64,000 bases of DNA from Calothrix sp. PCC 7103 (GTDB lineage Bacteria; Cyanobacteriota; Cyanobacteriia; Cyanobacteriales; Nostocaceae), in assembly GCF_000331305.1 (NCBI RefSeq), contig NZ_KB217473.1, positions 24,064-88,063 of the forward strand, given 5' to 3'. Shown in pieces: positions 36,102 to 46,390 of the stretch (its first letter is position 1; each line of letters begins with the position of its first letter). Below the pieces are notes generated by a model. The model was given only the letters and a program-made list of their open reading frames with translations. It ran no database searches and was not told the DNA's origin. A program made the translations under genes and the position numbers.

Positions 36102-37114
36102 ATTCGTACCTTTCGTAGAAAAACTACTATTGAAACGGAAAAAAGGCTAAAATATAGGTTTAAACTCGTCCTCAAAACGGCTCTGTATCCAAAACTACCT
36201 GAGAACAGAGGCTGCTAGGTAAATGCATCATGGTATTAAGTCTTGTGTGAGTGTGTAATTTGCTATTGTAACAGAGCTTGAGATACACAAAACCTATCTT
36301 TATAGGTATTTTCACAAAATATAAGTAGATTTTGTTCTCTGATACGTTTCTTGGCTTTTAAGAATTGTTTTTTCAGTTTCCGGTATTTTTCTTACTCAGT
36401 GTAGTTGCCTTTAATGCCAAGTTGATGTATACGGTTGCTTGAAGACAACTATTAACTTTCACGCTTAAACTTGTGATTACCAGAAACAAGTTAGAAATTG
36501 TTTAAAAACCTTTTTTGAAAGAAAAAATCTGATGCAGTTTCGCCTCAATTTCTTCAAGCCAAGTGTTGATACTTGCGTATCAGCCAAAAGCCTGAAACAC
36601 TGACTAATGCTGCTAATTGAAGATTTGGCGCCAATTTTTCAAGAATAGTCTTCAAGGAGTTGCTACAAAACAACCCACCTTTTTTAAATGCAGATTTTAG
36701 TTGCTTGAAAAACAACTTGCACAGATTTGTAAACAACCTTCTTTGGCTTAAAAAAATCTTGAAACAACCTATTTTCTTTTCCCAAAAAGCATGTAATAGT
36801 TAATTTCAAGTTGAAAGACGCAACCAAACATTTTAGCTTTCTCAACTTATAGACGATAACCACTTTATTAGTAAATCAAAGGAGGTTTAAGACTATTAGG
36901 TAGTATTAGTTATAAATTTTCTCCACTGCTCTCAGGCACTGCAACTATTAGCTCTTGGAACTAGGGCTTGCTATCCGAGTGCGTCCATTTACAGCTAAAA
37001 AATTGCTGTGCCAAAAGCAGTTTTATTGCCCCGCACAAGCATCTCCTAATCAAGGCTCTAGCTTGAATTCAAATACTTTTACCTCGCACTAAACGTAATT
37101 ATGAGAGCTAATTC
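36102..37114. other. Long leader/intergenic region upstream of the conjugation operon
   Basis: No gene is supported; the 60-codon minus ORF at 36554 is weak. CTTGAAGAC near 36438 is nearly complementary to GTCTTCAAG near 36647, and several AACAAC motifs occur at 36670-36770. An AGGAGG at about 36881 has no ORF behind it. A promoter for the operon must lie here, but no clear consensus pair was found. Confidence 0.4.
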
Positions 37115-37510
37115 ATGCGTACAAAATTTTTCTCTATCAGAAGCTTGCCAAAACGATTCCAAACATTCGTTCTTACCCTACTAACTACCAGTCTGCTGAC
37201 CACTTTACCCTCGCGTGCTAAAGCGGGCGGCATATTCTCAGCAGCGCAGAACGCCATGACCTGTATTATCAATAGCGCTGGAAGCGGTGGAGCAGGCAAC
37301 GCGATCATCACAAGTCTGCCAACGGTTATATTCACTGCAATTGGTTTGTTTCTGTTTGCATATTTTCTTGGCTCAACCTTTCAGTTGGTGCAAGCAGTGC
37401 GTGCAGGCGAGGAAGTATCCCAACTGGTGATTCCAATTTTGGCAGCAATTATCGGTGTGATTATCATAACCATCTTTCAAAACGTATTATTTGGCACTGG
37501 GGGTTGCTAA
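37115..37510 (+). CDS. virB2: VirB2-like conjugative pilin
   Basis: A 131-residue pre-pilin. A signal peptide ends around LPSRAKA, after which come two hydrophobic helices (VIFTAIGLFLFAYFLG and VIPILAAIIGVIIITIF) separated by a short charged loop, the typical VirB2/TrbC arrangement. It is first in a tightly packed VirB-type operon: its TAA overlaps the ATG of the next gene. A pair of cysteines (one after the signal peptide, one at the C-terminus) is present. Confidence 0.8.
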   Translation: MRTKFFSIRSLPKRFQTFVLTLLTTSLLTTLPSRAKAGGIFSAAQNAMTCIINSAGSGGAGNAIITSLPTVIFTAIGLFLFAYFLGSTFQLVQAVRAGEEVSQLVIPILAAIIGVIIITIFQNVLFGTGGC

Positions 37511-37830
37511 TGAAGAAGCAGTTTAAGCAAGTCAGCCACAGTTTAGGTAAAAACCTTAATTTTGGCTCGTTCTCTGGCAAACAAGCCATCGTGCTTGCGG
37601 GCGTATTTTCGTTTACCTTCTTGTTCACCTACATTATTTTGGGTCTGTCTATATATATCGGTCTGGGTGCCAGTACATGGAGCGGACTGACTTGTGCTTT
37701 TCTATCAGGATCAAAACCACACAAGTTTTGGTCAAGAATTTATCCTCCAGTACCTAACTGGGTACGTGGACAAGCTCGGTATGTCTCGCCAATTTATAAA
37801 ACTCTTTTAGGTTCAAAAAGGGCAAAATGA
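37510..37830 (+). CDS. virB3: VirB3-like inner-membrane protein
   Basis: This 106-residue protein has a strong hydrophobic region at residues ~20-60 and a basic C-terminus, and lies between the pilin and VirB4, the standard VirB3 place. I choose ATG 37510, which overlaps the pilin stop as TAATG, over TTG 37504. Its stop overlaps the VirB4 start as ATGA. Confidence 0.7.
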   Translation: MKKQFKQVSHSLGKNLNFGSFSGKQAIVLAGVFSFTFLFTYIILGLSIYIGLGASTWSGLTCAFLSGSKPHKFWSRIYPPVPNWVRGQARYVSPIYKTLLGSKRAK

Positions 37831-40580
37831 CACCAAGTAAAAGCAGGAAATTGCACCCGATAGAGGACAAGTTTGAACTGGCAACCTTCTGTCGTATAGT
37901 GCGTGAGGGACGCACTGTTGGCTGTTACATACTAGGAGCAAATAACAAGAAAATTGACCCATCAAAACTGCTAATTAAGTTTGGGTTTACCTGCCAAGGT
38001 ATTCATCCAACGCAATTAGAAGAGCAGTTTGAAAACATAAATCAGACCCTTGGAAGTGGATTTAAGGAAATTAATTCAACTTTCACCTTTCGCCATAGCT
38101 GCTTTTGTGGCTTCACTGATGCTCGCACTCACTTAAAGAATAGACTCGAAAATCCGGGAAGTCCAGAATGCCAATATTTGGATAGTGCCCAACTTGCCAG
38201 AAAGCAGGAGCTAGCTAAAGCCAAGAAGCGAAAACAGGTTATGCTTACAGTTGAAACCACCTTTAAGCCAATTTTTGATAAAGAACAGAAAAAAGACCTG
38301 CTGGATCGAGTAATTGAGAGCGCGGACACTTTTTGGCAGCGCAAAATCCTAAATAAAGCCAAACAACTGGATCAGCAGCAATTAACTGAAATCCTAAATC
38401 AAGCCTATAACACGGCTATGCGCCATTTGCAGATATTGGAAGGCATGGGGCTAAAGCCTGTTGTGCAGACTGATGAGGAGTTATGGGAAACTTTAAAAAG
38501 TCGAATCGGAACAGAAAATGTAAGTCTGCCGCATTTACTGGTTCTGGACGATACAGGACTGCACGAAGAGTTCAAAGCTGGGCAAAGTTTCAAAAAATAT
38601 ACCAAAACCATCTCCCCCGTTATCGGACACGAAATTCATGCCACTTCCCAGCTTTTACAAAATGGCGTTCCTTTCGCCGACAGACGCTTTGTATGTATAC
38701 CTAGTAAAAGTGGTAAAAAGCAGTACGTAGGGGCGCTGGTGCTTGAGGATAAACCAGAGGGTTTTTGGGGAGATAAAGGGCAAATTTTATACCTATGGAG
38801 TGTACTAGGCAAAAATTACATCTTCGATTTTGAGGTAATTACTGAAATCACTCCTGCCGATGTAGGACTGATTCGCCTCGCCCAACAACTTTTGACCAGA
38901 AACTCCGTATCAAGAGATTTACAGGCTCAGGAGCGCGGAACGGTCGAAGTATCGGCACAGGTAAATCTTGAAAGTTCGGTTGAGGCTCAAAGGCAACTCT
39001 ACACAGGGGATGTGCCATTTCACACTTCAGTTGTGATATTGGTGTATCGCAACAGCTCGCAAGAACTCGATGAAGCTTGTCGCCTTATCTCTGGGCTAGT
39101 TAAACCACCCGCTAAACTGGGACGCGAACTTGAGTATGCTTGGCTCATATGGTTGCAAACCTTGGGCGTGCGCCGCGAGGCACTACTGTCAACTCCCTAC
39201 TATCGGCGTCTGCAATTCTTTGCGTCCGAGTTATCAGGTGTTTCTAATCTTGTGCAAGTGGCAGAAGCGGACAAGCAAGGTTTTGAATTAATCGCCAACG
39301 AGGGCAATTCTCCAGTTTTTATTGATTTATCCAAGCCCAAAAATGTCTTAGTTTTAGGAACAACAGGCAGCGGTAAATCAGTTCTAGTAGCTTCAATTAT
39401 TGCTGAGTGTTTAGCGCTCGGTATGTCGTTTTTAATAATAGATTTACCCAACGCTGACGGAAGCGGAACATTTGGTGATTTTACCAATTACTTCGCAGGA
39501 ATTTATTTTGATATTTCTCGCGAATCTAACAATTTAATGCAACCACTAAATTTAAATTGTGTTACAAGTGAGGAAGATAAAAAAGAGCGAATAAAAGCGC
39601 ACAGAAACGATGTAATCTTAATAGTCAGTCAACTGGTTCTTGGCTCCAACTCTCTTGATGGCTTTCTAGTACAAACCATTGAATCTTTAATTCCACTGGG
39701 AATAAAAACCTTCTATGAAAACCCAAGTATTAAAGCGCGATTTGTTGAGGCCGCGCAGGAAGGTTTGGGTTCAAAAGCTTGGGACAACACCCCAACCTTA
39801 GCCGATGTAATTGAGTTTTTTTCCACCAAACACATTAATTTAGGTTATGATGATAGCAATGTTGAACAAGCCTTAAATCATATTCGCCTGCGTCTCCAAT
39901 TTTGGCTGGCTTCCTCCATCGGGTATGCTATTGGAAAACCATCAACTTTTGATATTGATAGCAACAAAAGTCAATTAATCACTTTCGCTCTTACCAATTT
40001 ACAATCAGAGAAAGAAGCCGAAATATTTGCTTTAAGCGCGTATCTTGCCGCTCGCAGACAGTCTTTAAGCTCGCCTAAATCGGCTTTTTTCATGGACGAA
40101 GCATCAGTATTATTGCGCTTTATCTCTTTGTCTCTGTTAATTGGTCGCCTGTGCGCTACTGCTCGAAAGGCGGGGTCGCGAGTAATTTTAGCAGGTCAAG
40201 ATGTCAACTCAATAGCTAAAAGCGCTGCTGGTGAGCAAATACTGCAAAATATTTCCTGTCGATTGATTGGACGGATTGTACCGGGAGCGGCGCAAAGCTA
40301 CGAGGATTATTTAGGAATTTCTAAAGAGATTGTCAGTCAAAATGAGAATTTCCAACCCAATATAAGCGAGACTTACACGCAGTGGCTTTTACATTACAAC
40401 AACACTTTTACTCACTGCCGCTACTACCCTTCTTATCCAATTTTGGCTCTCACCGCTAACAGTCGAGAAGAGCAGGCAATGCGCGATACATTCAAAGGCA
40501 AATACCCGAATAAATTTGATTGGTTGACCCAATTTTATCGGTTCTACAAACAAACTGTGAAACAAGGTAAGACTTTATGA
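37827..40580 (+). CDS. virB4: VirB4-like secretion ATPase
   Basis: This 917-residue ATPase energises pilus assembly and substrate transfer. Walker A GTTGSGKS lies at residues 511-518 and Walker B FFMDEA with Asp757-Glu758. The N-terminal half is the CagE/TrbE/VirB4-type domain; the C-terminal half includes the VARKAGSRVILAGQ-like sensor region. It is slightly longer than VirB4 of Agrobacterium (~790 aa). Start and stop both overlap neighbours by four bases, showing translational coupling. Confidence 0.92.
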   Translation: MTPSKSRKLHPIEDKFELATFCRIVREGRTVGCYILGANNKKIDPSKLLIKFGFTCQGIHPTQLEEQFENINQTLGSGFKEINSTFTFRHSCFCGFTDARTHLKNRLENPGSPECQYLDSAQLARKQELAKAKKRKQVMLTVETTFKPIFDKEQKKDLLDRVIESADTFWQRKILNKAKQLDQQQLTEILNQAYNTAMRHLQILEGMGLKPVVQTDEELWETLKSRIGTENVSLPHLLVLDDTGLHEEFKAGQSFKKYTKTISPVIGHEIHATSQLLQNGVPFADRRFVCIPSKSGKKQYVGALVLEDKPEGFWGDKGQILYLWSVLGKNYIFDFEVITEITPADVGLIRLAQQLLTRNSVSRDLQAQERGTVEVSAQVNLESSVEAQRQLYTGDVPFHTSVVILVYRNSSQELDEACRLISGLVKPPAKLGRELEYAWLIWLQTLGVRREALLSTPYYRRLQFFASELSGVSNLVQVAEADKQGFELIANEGNSPVFIDLSKPKNVLVLGTTGSGKSVLVASIIAECLALGMSFLIIDLPNADGSGTFGDFTNYFAGIYFDISRESNNLMQPLNLNCVTSEEDKKERIKAHRNDVILIVSQLVLGSNSLDGFLVQTIESLIPLGIKTFYENPSIKARFVEAAQEGLGSKAWDNTPTLADVIEFFSTKHINLGYDDSNVEQALNHIRLRLQFWLASSIGYAIGKPSTFDIDSNKSQLITFALTNLQSEKEAEIFALSAYLAARRQSLSSPKSAFFMDEASVLLRFISLSLLIGRLCATARKAGSRVILAGQDVNSIAKSAAGEQILQNISCRLIGRIVPGAAQSYEDYLGISKEIVSQNENFQPNISETYTQWLLHYNNTFTHCRYYPSYPILALTANSREEQAMRDTFKGKYPNKFDWLTQFYRFYKQTVKQGKTL

Positions 40581-41359
40581 AACTGAAAAGCCATTCTATC
40601 TTAGTTTTAATTACTGGTACAATAATCGCTTCTAGCGAATTGCTGCCACCACCTGTAAACGCTGAATCAGTTAGTAAGAATAGTTCCGTAAATAATAGTA
40701 ACTCTAGTTTTTTGGAGCAGATAAATGAGCAATACTCCAAGCTTGTTCAATCTATCCAAGAGCCAATTCAAAATCTAACTAGAGACTTTAGTAACGGCAT
40801 TCAAGGATTATCTCAAGAAGTGCAGTCGCAAATCAATAACACAATTGGGGATTTAGGTATTCCCGATATGGTGCGGGCTGGCAAGGAAATAGAAGATGCC
40901 ATTGCTGGCACGAAAACGGGAGTGCTGCAAATTGATGCCCGCATTCAAGGTAAAAATGGGAGACAAACTTGGAATCGTCAGTTTACCGTAGAGCAGTCCG
41001 CAAGTTTACTAGGGAAAGAAGGTCAGCAAAAAATGAAGCAGGAGGGGGAAATCTCCCAAGTTGCTGCCGATATTGCTACAAATAATGCCGATGCGGCTCA
41101 AGGGGATTTTGTAACTCAAGAAATCATGAAGAAGATTGCAATGCAAAATGCTCAAACAACTAAAGTGCTGCAACTGGTGCAAGGCTCGCTGCAAGAACAG
41201 AACAAACTTACGGCAGCCACCAATGTGAACTTAGGCGATATCTCAGAGAATTTAGCAGTTGAACGCAAAAGAAAACAAAATGAATCCCAAGGAGTTATCA
41301 ATGCAATTTATAGAGATGCCGCTTTCGCTGATGGATTTTGGAGCAATAGCAATAAATAA
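40577..41359 (+). CDS. virB5: VirB5-like periplasmic/pilus-tip protein
   Basis: The 260-residue product has a signal peptide (hydrophobic run ending near PPPVNAES) and then long amphipathic helices with Gln/Asn/Lys-rich composition, the usual look of VirB5/TrwJ proteins. It sits between VirB4 and VirB6. Its 3' end overlaps the VirB6 gene by about 59 bp in another frame. Assignment rests on position and helix-rich secreted character, not on a recognised motif. Confidence 0.65.
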   Translation: MKLKSHSILVLITGTIIASSELLPPPVNAESVSKNSSVNNSNSSFLEQINEQYSKLVQSIQEPIQNLTRDFSNGIQGLSQEVQSQINNTIGDLGIPDMVRAGKEIEDAIAGTKTGVLQIDARIQGKNGRQTWNRQFTVEQSASLLGKEGQQKMKQEGEISQVAADIATNNADAAQGDFVTQEIMKKIAMQNAQTTKVLQLVQGSLQEQNKLTAATNVNLGDISENLAVERKRKQNESQGVINAIYRDAAFADGFWSNSNK

Positions 41360-42494
41360 AACTACTTGGCTGCTGGCTGAGAGTACAAACACTATGACGG
41401 GCGCCGCAGGTATAGGTGAAACTGCTTATACTGCTGGGAAGCTCGCTGTCGATGCTTTCAATGGCAATTGGGTAGAATTGGCTAGCGGTAAAAGCCACAT
41501 CTACTACGCCACAGTTAAGGTGTCGCTGGGGCTAGCGACTATACTTGTTGCCTTTTGGGCTATTCCTTGGTTTAACACCATAATCAGCGAGGGCTACTCC
41601 GAAAAAAGTATTAATGAGTTGATTTATCCCCTTTTGGTGGTGTTTATGTTGGCTATTGGCAATGGACATTTATTATCTGGTACAAGCCTTTTATTTCGCA
41701 ATACGACCAATTATCTCAATAACCGAATTCTGACAACAACCATCAACGGCATTAAGATTGAGCAGGCAATCAGGCAATCAAATTTGAACCAAGCCTTTAA
41801 GCAAATGTTGAGTGATAAAGTCGTGGAGTGCAGGTTACTATCACCAACTGAGAAAAATCAAAATGGAGTAGATTTACAAACTGCTTGTATCGAAAATGCT
41901 GCCAAAGAAGTGGTACAAGCAGCCGAAGATTACAAGGCCAAAAATGCGAACGACTCTAATTTAAGCATTCTTGATAATTTAAAAAACGCGATTCAGGGCG
42001 GCATCGAATCAATTGCTAAAATACCTGCCCAATACACGAATTCCTATGTTCAAGGAGCGTTGCTGGTAATTTTTACTAATTTTCAGATGGCATTCATCTT
42101 TTTAGCGGAAATCGCTTCCTTGATTAACGCCTATATCGCTCCCATTTTCATCTCCCTTTCCCTGCTTCCAGGGCAATCAAAGCTTGTCCACGCTTGGCTT
42201 TCTGGGTGGCTGGGTCTGGCTTTAGTTAAAATTTCCTACACGCTTATCATCGGCATAGCCACAAGCTCCATAGTTAATGTTGAAGATACAAATCCCCTAC
42301 TTTTACCTCTATTGTTAGGAGTCTTATCTCCAATACTGGCTTTAGTGATTGCCAGTGGCGGGGGAGTAGCTCTTTTCAACGGTTTGGCGGGTGTTGGTGG
42401 TGGAAGTTTAAGGCTTTTGATGAGGTCAGTCCAAACATCAGGGAGAGTTTCAACACCTGCGGCTAGAACTGATACTGCACGCGCTAGGAGATAA
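41301..42494 (+). CDS. virB6: VirB6/TrbL-like polytopic membrane protein
   Basis: I choose ATG 41301 (397 aa) because AAGGAG lies seven bases upstream; the upstream ATG 41259 lies deep within virB5. At least five hydrophobic segments are seen (SLGLATILVAFWAIPWF, IYPLLVVFMLAI, LVIFTNFQMAFIFLAEIASL, LVKISYTLIIGIA, LLLGVLSPILALVIASGGGV), with a large hydrophilic region between residues ~130 and 240. This matches the VirB6 channel component. The C-terminus is Arg-rich. Confidence 0.8.
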   Translation: MQFIEMPLSLMDFGAIAINKTTWLLAESTNTMTGAAGIGETAYTAGKLAVDAFNGNWVELASGKSHIYYATVKVSLGLATILVAFWAIPWFNTIISEGYSEKSINELIYPLLVVFMLAIGNGHLLSGTSLLFRNTTNYLNNRILTTTINGIKIEQAIRQSNLNQAFKQMLSDKVVECRLLSPTEKNQNGVDLQTACIENAAKEVVQAAEDYKAKNANDSNLSILDNLKNAIQGGIESIAKIPAQYTNSYVQGALLVIFTNFQMAFIFLAEIASLINAYIAPIFISLSLLPGQSKLVHAWLSGWLGLALVKISYTLIIGIATSSIVNVEDTNPLLLPLLLGVLSPILALVIASGGGVALFNGLAGVGGGSLRLLMRSVQTSGRVSTPAARTDTARARR

Positions 42495-42501
42495 AAAAAT
42501 T

Positions 42502-43221
42502 ATGAGCTATTTAGATAGAAAAGAGACCAGTTTAATTCCTACCTTTATTGTTGCCAGTACCCTTTTGCAAACAATTCTGTTTTTGATAGTAACCATTACC
42601 TTTGGCAAAATCGACAGAATAGCTAGTTCTAAAACACCAAATTTGGTAGAACTTGCTGATGGCACAACCGCGAGAACTATTCCTGTTGCCTACAATGAGC
42701 GCTCGCCTATAGTAATTAGCGCGTTTGTGGGTAAAACTTTAGTGGGTTTAATGTCGTGGAACTCAGTGCTGCAAACCTTGAACGCCGACAATTTTGACAC
42801 ATTCCTTAAACCTCAACTGGACGAAGGAGTACAAATAGGGGAGCGCAAAGTCACCACAGCTACATGGGCAGCAGGCTTTGCCTTATCGGAAGATTTTCGA
42901 GCTACATTTTTAACTGAACTGGCTAAATTGACCCCAACAGATGTATTTACAGGTAAGACCCAATCACTATTAATAGTTCGCGAGCTTTCCCAGCCGCATA
43001 AAATTGGTAACGGTCAATGGCGCCAGAATTTAGTATCTAATTTGGTGATTTTTGAGAACGGGAAACCAATTGGTCGGGCTATTCCTTTCAACAAGACTAT
43101 TTTCGTTCGCGCAATTAATACACCCTTGCTGCCTAAAAACGCTACTGATTTGCAAACAACCACCTACAAGGCACGCCGCGACGGGTTGGAAATATATAAA
43201 ATTCAGGAGTTGGCACAGTGA
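42502..43221 (+). CDS. virB8: VirB8/TraE-like assembly factor
   Basis: A 239-residue bitopic protein: one N-terminal membrane helix (residues ~12-36) and a periplasmic alpha/beta domain. The position between VirB6 and VirB10 and the topology fit VirB8/TraE. Its stop overlaps the next start as TGATG. Sequence motifs of VirB8 are not strong, so the call leans on gene order. Confidence 0.65.
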   Translation: MSYLDRKETSLIPTFIVASTLLQTILFLIVTITFGKIDRIASSKTPNLVELADGTTARTIPVAYNERSPIVISAFVGKTLVGLMSWNSVLQTLNADNFDTFLKPQLDEGVQIGERKVTTATWAAGFALSEDFRATFLTELAKLTPTDVFTGKTQSLLIVRELSQPHKIGNGQWRQNLVSNLVIFENGKPIGRAIPFNKTIFVRAINTPLLPKNATDLQTTTYKARRDGLEIYKIQELAQ

Positions 43222-44723
43222 TGAGCGATACCGATGATAACGATTCAAACTTGTCCCAAGAAGAGTCAGTTTTTAAAGACGAATCTTTTGCCCAGATGGT
43301 TGGTTTAGAATCTGAAGAAATTGAGATTCAAATTGATCCAAGCTCGGTTATTGAGCCTGACGAAGTAAGCACCAAAAGTAGTTTATGGGGTAGAGTAGGA
43401 GCCAGAACCGTTGTAATTGCGGGTGCAACGCTGCTGGGAGTATTAGTTTTTGCAATGACCGGGAGAGTTGTTACTGAAGCTCTTAGCAGTAATAAACAAG
43501 AACTCCAAAAAGTTGCCCAGCAGCCCAAATCAGTTGAGGAGACCAAAGAAGACGATATTGGAGCCTTAAAAACTAGTAGCGCTTTAGCTGGTCAAAAAGC
43601 TGAACTAGAAAAACTCAACTCCAAAATTCTTACTTCAACGCCATCGCCCGCTGCAACAATTACACCCACAATAAAGCCCAGCGTACAGACAGCTTCTGCA
43701 CCTGCCACTAAACCTGCTTCTGAACCAAGGGCTGTTTCAGTACCTAGGGTTGCATATGTAACAGCACGCACTCAACCTCAGACTGCGTATGAACCCGCAG
43801 TAATCGCAAGACCTGTTAAGAAACAAATTACACCTGCATCAGCGAAAATAAACAGAGCGCAACTGCCACCGCAAATCCAACCTAAACCGCAAACTCAAGC
43901 TGTGAAAGAGCAGCCTCAACCTCAACTGGACACAATAAAAAACCAAGCCTCTAACTTATCCACTGGCGCCAGTCCGAGCGATGTTTGGCAAGCAGCCGCT
44001 AACGCTGGCGTTTACATTGCAAGCGATGAAAGCAACGCAAATCAGGCAGCTTCTAAAACCGAGAAACAAACATCGCCTTTAACGCCCGCTAGTTCTAGCT
44101 CTACATCGCAAGTGTTCGACCAAAATAACGGCGGACAAAGCTTAATTGTAGGCACACGCGCAAATGCTCGACTGGAAAGCACAATTGTTCTATTCAAAGC
44201 AGGTGATAGTTCCCAAAATACTCAAAACCAGCAAACCTACCCAATCAAACTAACTCAATCCTTAAAAAATCCTAATGGGGGCGTACCCATTCCCAAAGGT
44301 TCGCTACTAATCACGCAAGTTAAATCAGCCGCGCAGGGGTGGTTAGAACTGTCAGTAGTATCAATCGTTATTGGCTCTAAGGGCAGCAATGTTGTTGAAA
44401 AACCAGTCGCACAGGGAGTAATTTTGGTTCAAGCAGAGGACGGCAGTCCGTTGGTCGCTGAAATTACAAACCTATCTGAAACCAAAGATGATGTTGCTAC
44501 AACTAGCCGTGCAGTTGATTATAGTCTTCCAGTTCGGCACAGCATACCAATTTCAGCTAATAGTGAAGGCGAGCAAGATTCCCCTTCTTCAAATAATCGC
44601 TATAAAGCTTTAGAAAGAGCGCTTCAAAGAAACAAGAGAGAAACAACTGCTAACTTACCAACTTTTACCCTGAAAAAAGGGACTTCCGTTCGAGTTTATG
44701 TAAACAGGAGTTTTAATTTATGA
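43221..44723 (+). CDS. virB10: VirB10/TrbI-like core-complex protein
   Basis: This 500-residue protein links inner and outer membrane. An acidic cytoplasmic N-terminus is followed by one membrane helix (TVVIAGATLLGVLVFAMTG, residues ~56-75), a Pro/Gln/Thr-rich stretch to ~residue 245, and a C-terminal beta domain with NPNGGVPIPKGSLLITQVKS typical of VirB10/TrbI. I choose ATG 43221 over GTG 43218; it overlaps the VirB8 stop. Confidence 0.85.
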   Translation: MSDTDDNDSNLSQEESVFKDESFAQMVGLESEEIEIQIDPSSVIEPDEVSTKSSLWGRVGARTVVIAGATLLGVLVFAMTGRVVTEALSSNKQELQKVAQQPKSVEETKEDDIGALKTSSALAGQKAELEKLNSKILTSTPSPAATITPTIKPSVQTASAPATKPASEPRAVSVPRVAYVTARTQPQTAYEPAVIARPVKKQITPASAKINRAQLPPQIQPKPQTQAVKEQPQPQLDTIKNQASNLSTGASPSDVWQAAANAGVYIASDESNANQAASKTEKQTSPLTPASSSSTSQVFDQNNGGQSLIVGTRANARLESTIVLFKAGDSSQNTQNQQTYPIKLTQSLKNPNGGVPIPKGSLLITQVKSAAQGWLELSVVSIVIGSKGSNVVEKPVAQGVILVQAEDGSPLVAEITNLSETKDDVATTSRAVDYSLPVRHSIPISANSEGEQDSPSSNNRYKALERALQRNKRETTANLPTFTLKKGTSVRVYVNRSFNL

Positions 44724-45259
44724 AGCTAAGAAAGTTTGCATTTTCATTTTCATTGGTGGCTACTTGGGCTATTATTAATTGTCAGAGCGCTAAAGCTTTA
44801 TCAGTCAAAGAAGTTTCGACAGAGCAAGCTCAAACGGGCATTGATTTACAAGTTTCTGCTGGGTACGGGCTAACTATATCTTTTCAAAAAACGGGTGAGA
44901 GAATTAGCCAAGCGTGGCTGGCAGACCCCTCCAAAATCGTATTTTCAACCAATGCTAAAGACTGTGCCAAAAATAGCAGTACTCCTTGTAATGATGCCGC
45001 TAACGTCATTTTTTTAAGACAAATCAAGGAAATTAACTTCCCTAATCTAACCAGCAGCAGTGATGGAGGCACGCAGCTTGTAATCCTTACGAATGGCAAG
45101 GAGGGACAGAAACAGTACCTGTTTAGAATCCTGCCTGTAAAGGAAAATCCTGAATACTCAAGCGTGGTTATAAGTCCGTCAACCCCTTCACAAAATTCCA
45201 CAATTTATTTGCGAGAGCCACCTACACCAACTTTTTTAAATCCCAAAAACGGTCTGTAA
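44720..45259 (+). CDS. virB9: VirB9/TraK-like outer-complex protein
   Basis: The 179-residue product has a signal peptide (ending near QSAKA) and a beta-rich domain: GYGLTISFQKTGERISQAWLA, then VFLRQIKEINFPNL-type strands and LVILTNGKEGQKQYLFRIL. This is the layout of the VirB9/TraK N-terminal domain; a full VirB9 C-terminal domain is missing, so it is a short version. It overlaps virB10 by four bases. Gene order B10-B9 is reversed relative to Agrobacterium. Confidence 0.6.
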   Translation: MKLRKFAFSFSLVATWAIINCQSAKALSVKEVSTEQAQTGIDLQVSAGYGLTISFQKTGERISQAWLADPSKIVFSTNAKDCAKNSSTPCNDAANVIFLRQIKEINFPNLTSSSDGGTQLVILTNGKEGQKQYLFRILPVKENPEYSSVVISPSTPSQNSTIYLREPPTPTFLNPKNGL

Positions 45260-45316
45260 TTTCTTGCAGCTTCTAAATATAAACAATTAACAATCAATCG
45301 GAATGGAGCAAGAGCA

Positions 45317-45439
45317 ATGTCAAAATCATTAAAAAGAGTTAGAAATTTTGTAGTTATTTCTCTGTTGGCTTACTCTTTAATCGTATTTCTGTCGGTAGTT
45401 GCCAATGCTCAAACTATTTCAACTTCTAAGACAGGATAA
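45317..45439 (+). pseudogene. Truncated duplicate of the 46793 gene (signal peptide only)
   Basis: A 40-codon ORF too short for most gene finders. It encodes MSKSLKRVRNFVVISLLAYS and ends after VANAQTISTSKTG. Its first ~30 residues are almost the same as those of the 46793 protein (MSKKSLKRARNFIFTSLLAY), and upstream bases GGAGCAAGAGCA resemble GGAGCTGAATTA there. It therefore looks like the 5' remnant of a duplicated gene, left when the 45558-46750 cassette was inserted. A functional 40-aa secreted peptide is the alternative. Confidence 0.7.
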
Positions 45440-45557
45440 TTTAAACTTTTATTGATTGCTGGTAAGAGCTTATTTAACGATTGCTCATGCTGCAATTGAG
45501 ACTCCAAAAACTTGCTAGCTTGACAAAACACTTTTTAAGGGCAAGTTAGTCATAATT

Positions 45558-46376
45558 ATGAATTCTAACTTGTTTGCAGAAAGTTTACAGCCCCAACTCC
45601 TTCGTCTTCAAAAAATACTGCGAAATATCACCCTTAGTCTTTTACTGCTTGGTGTAATTATTCCCACCTCTCAAGCGATTAAAATTGAAGCTCAAAATTC
45701 AGATGCTATTAATCCTAAAAGCATAGTAACGGTGGAGAAAGTTAGAAAAGACAATACCGTAGAAATCAAGGAAATGACCTTAGAAGAACTACAAACAGAC
45801 GGTGAGCTTGTCAACATCATGAAGTTTGGGCAAAATGATTTGAGTCAAGTTTACCTTAACTTAACCAGCGAGAAAATCCAGCAGATTGAGTCAAATAATG
45901 GTGTGTTTTATCAAAACGAAAACGCAATCGTTGACCAGTCAGTTTTAGCTAGTCTTGGCTACAGTATAGAGCAAATTGCCTTAATTCAAAAAATGGTCGA
46001 TTTTTCTAATTCGCAAACTACCAAGTTAATTAAGATTAGCTATCACTCTCAACAGTTTGCTAGTAAATCTAACTTTTTTACTATTCAGGCTCAAGCTGCT
46101 CCGTGTCAAAGCGAGATGACCTTTGACTCTCAACACTGGTGGGGCTGGCGATATTTCATGAATAAATGCTTAGTGCAAAACCTGGAGAGCGGTCAAGACT
46201 TTCTTAGCATCGTTAGTTTAGGCTCTATTTTCTGCCCGATTGCTTGCGGCATTATCAGTTTCTATGTTCAACTGCATCTGCATCAGCTAGTGAAAATGCA
46301 TAACGATTGTGACGAAGCTGGAGCTTTTATGAACTTGTACTGGAGCCTCGACATTGATTTCAGCCATGTTTGTTAA
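45558..46376 (+). CDS. Secreted Cys-containing protein, possible bacteriocin precursor
   Basis: A 272-residue exported protein: hydrophobic signal at residues ~25-41 (LSLLLLGVIIPTSQA). The final ~90 residues carry the motif HWWGWRYFMNKC, six cysteines and a hydrophobic helix (FLSIVSLGSIFCPIACGIISFYV). This tail recalls families of secreted small antimicrobial-type proteins with a WWG...LN.C motif that are released from a longer precursor. A short membrane protein, as immunity proteins often are, is encoded next. The bacteriocin idea is an inference without a database match. Confidence 0.5.
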   Translation: MNSNLFAESLQPQLLRLQKILRNITLSLLLLGVIIPTSQAIKIEAQNSDAINPKSIVTVEKVRKDNTVEIKEMTLEELQTDGELVNIMKFGQNDLSQVYLNLTSEKIQQIESNNGVFYQNENAIVDQSVLASLGYSIEQIALIQKMVDFSNSQTTKLIKISYHSQQFASKSNFFTIQAQAAPCQSEMTFDSQHWWGWRYFMNKCLVQNLESGQDFLSIVSLGSIFCPIACGIISFYVQLHLHQLVKMHNDCDEAGAFMNLYWSLDIDFSHVC

Positions 46377-46390
46377 CACTTTTCTTATCT

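Noticed and set aside
36554..36736. Reverse 60-codon ORF in the leader of the conjugation operon
   Set aside because: No ribosome-binding site, no recognised pattern, and isolated in a long non-coding region.
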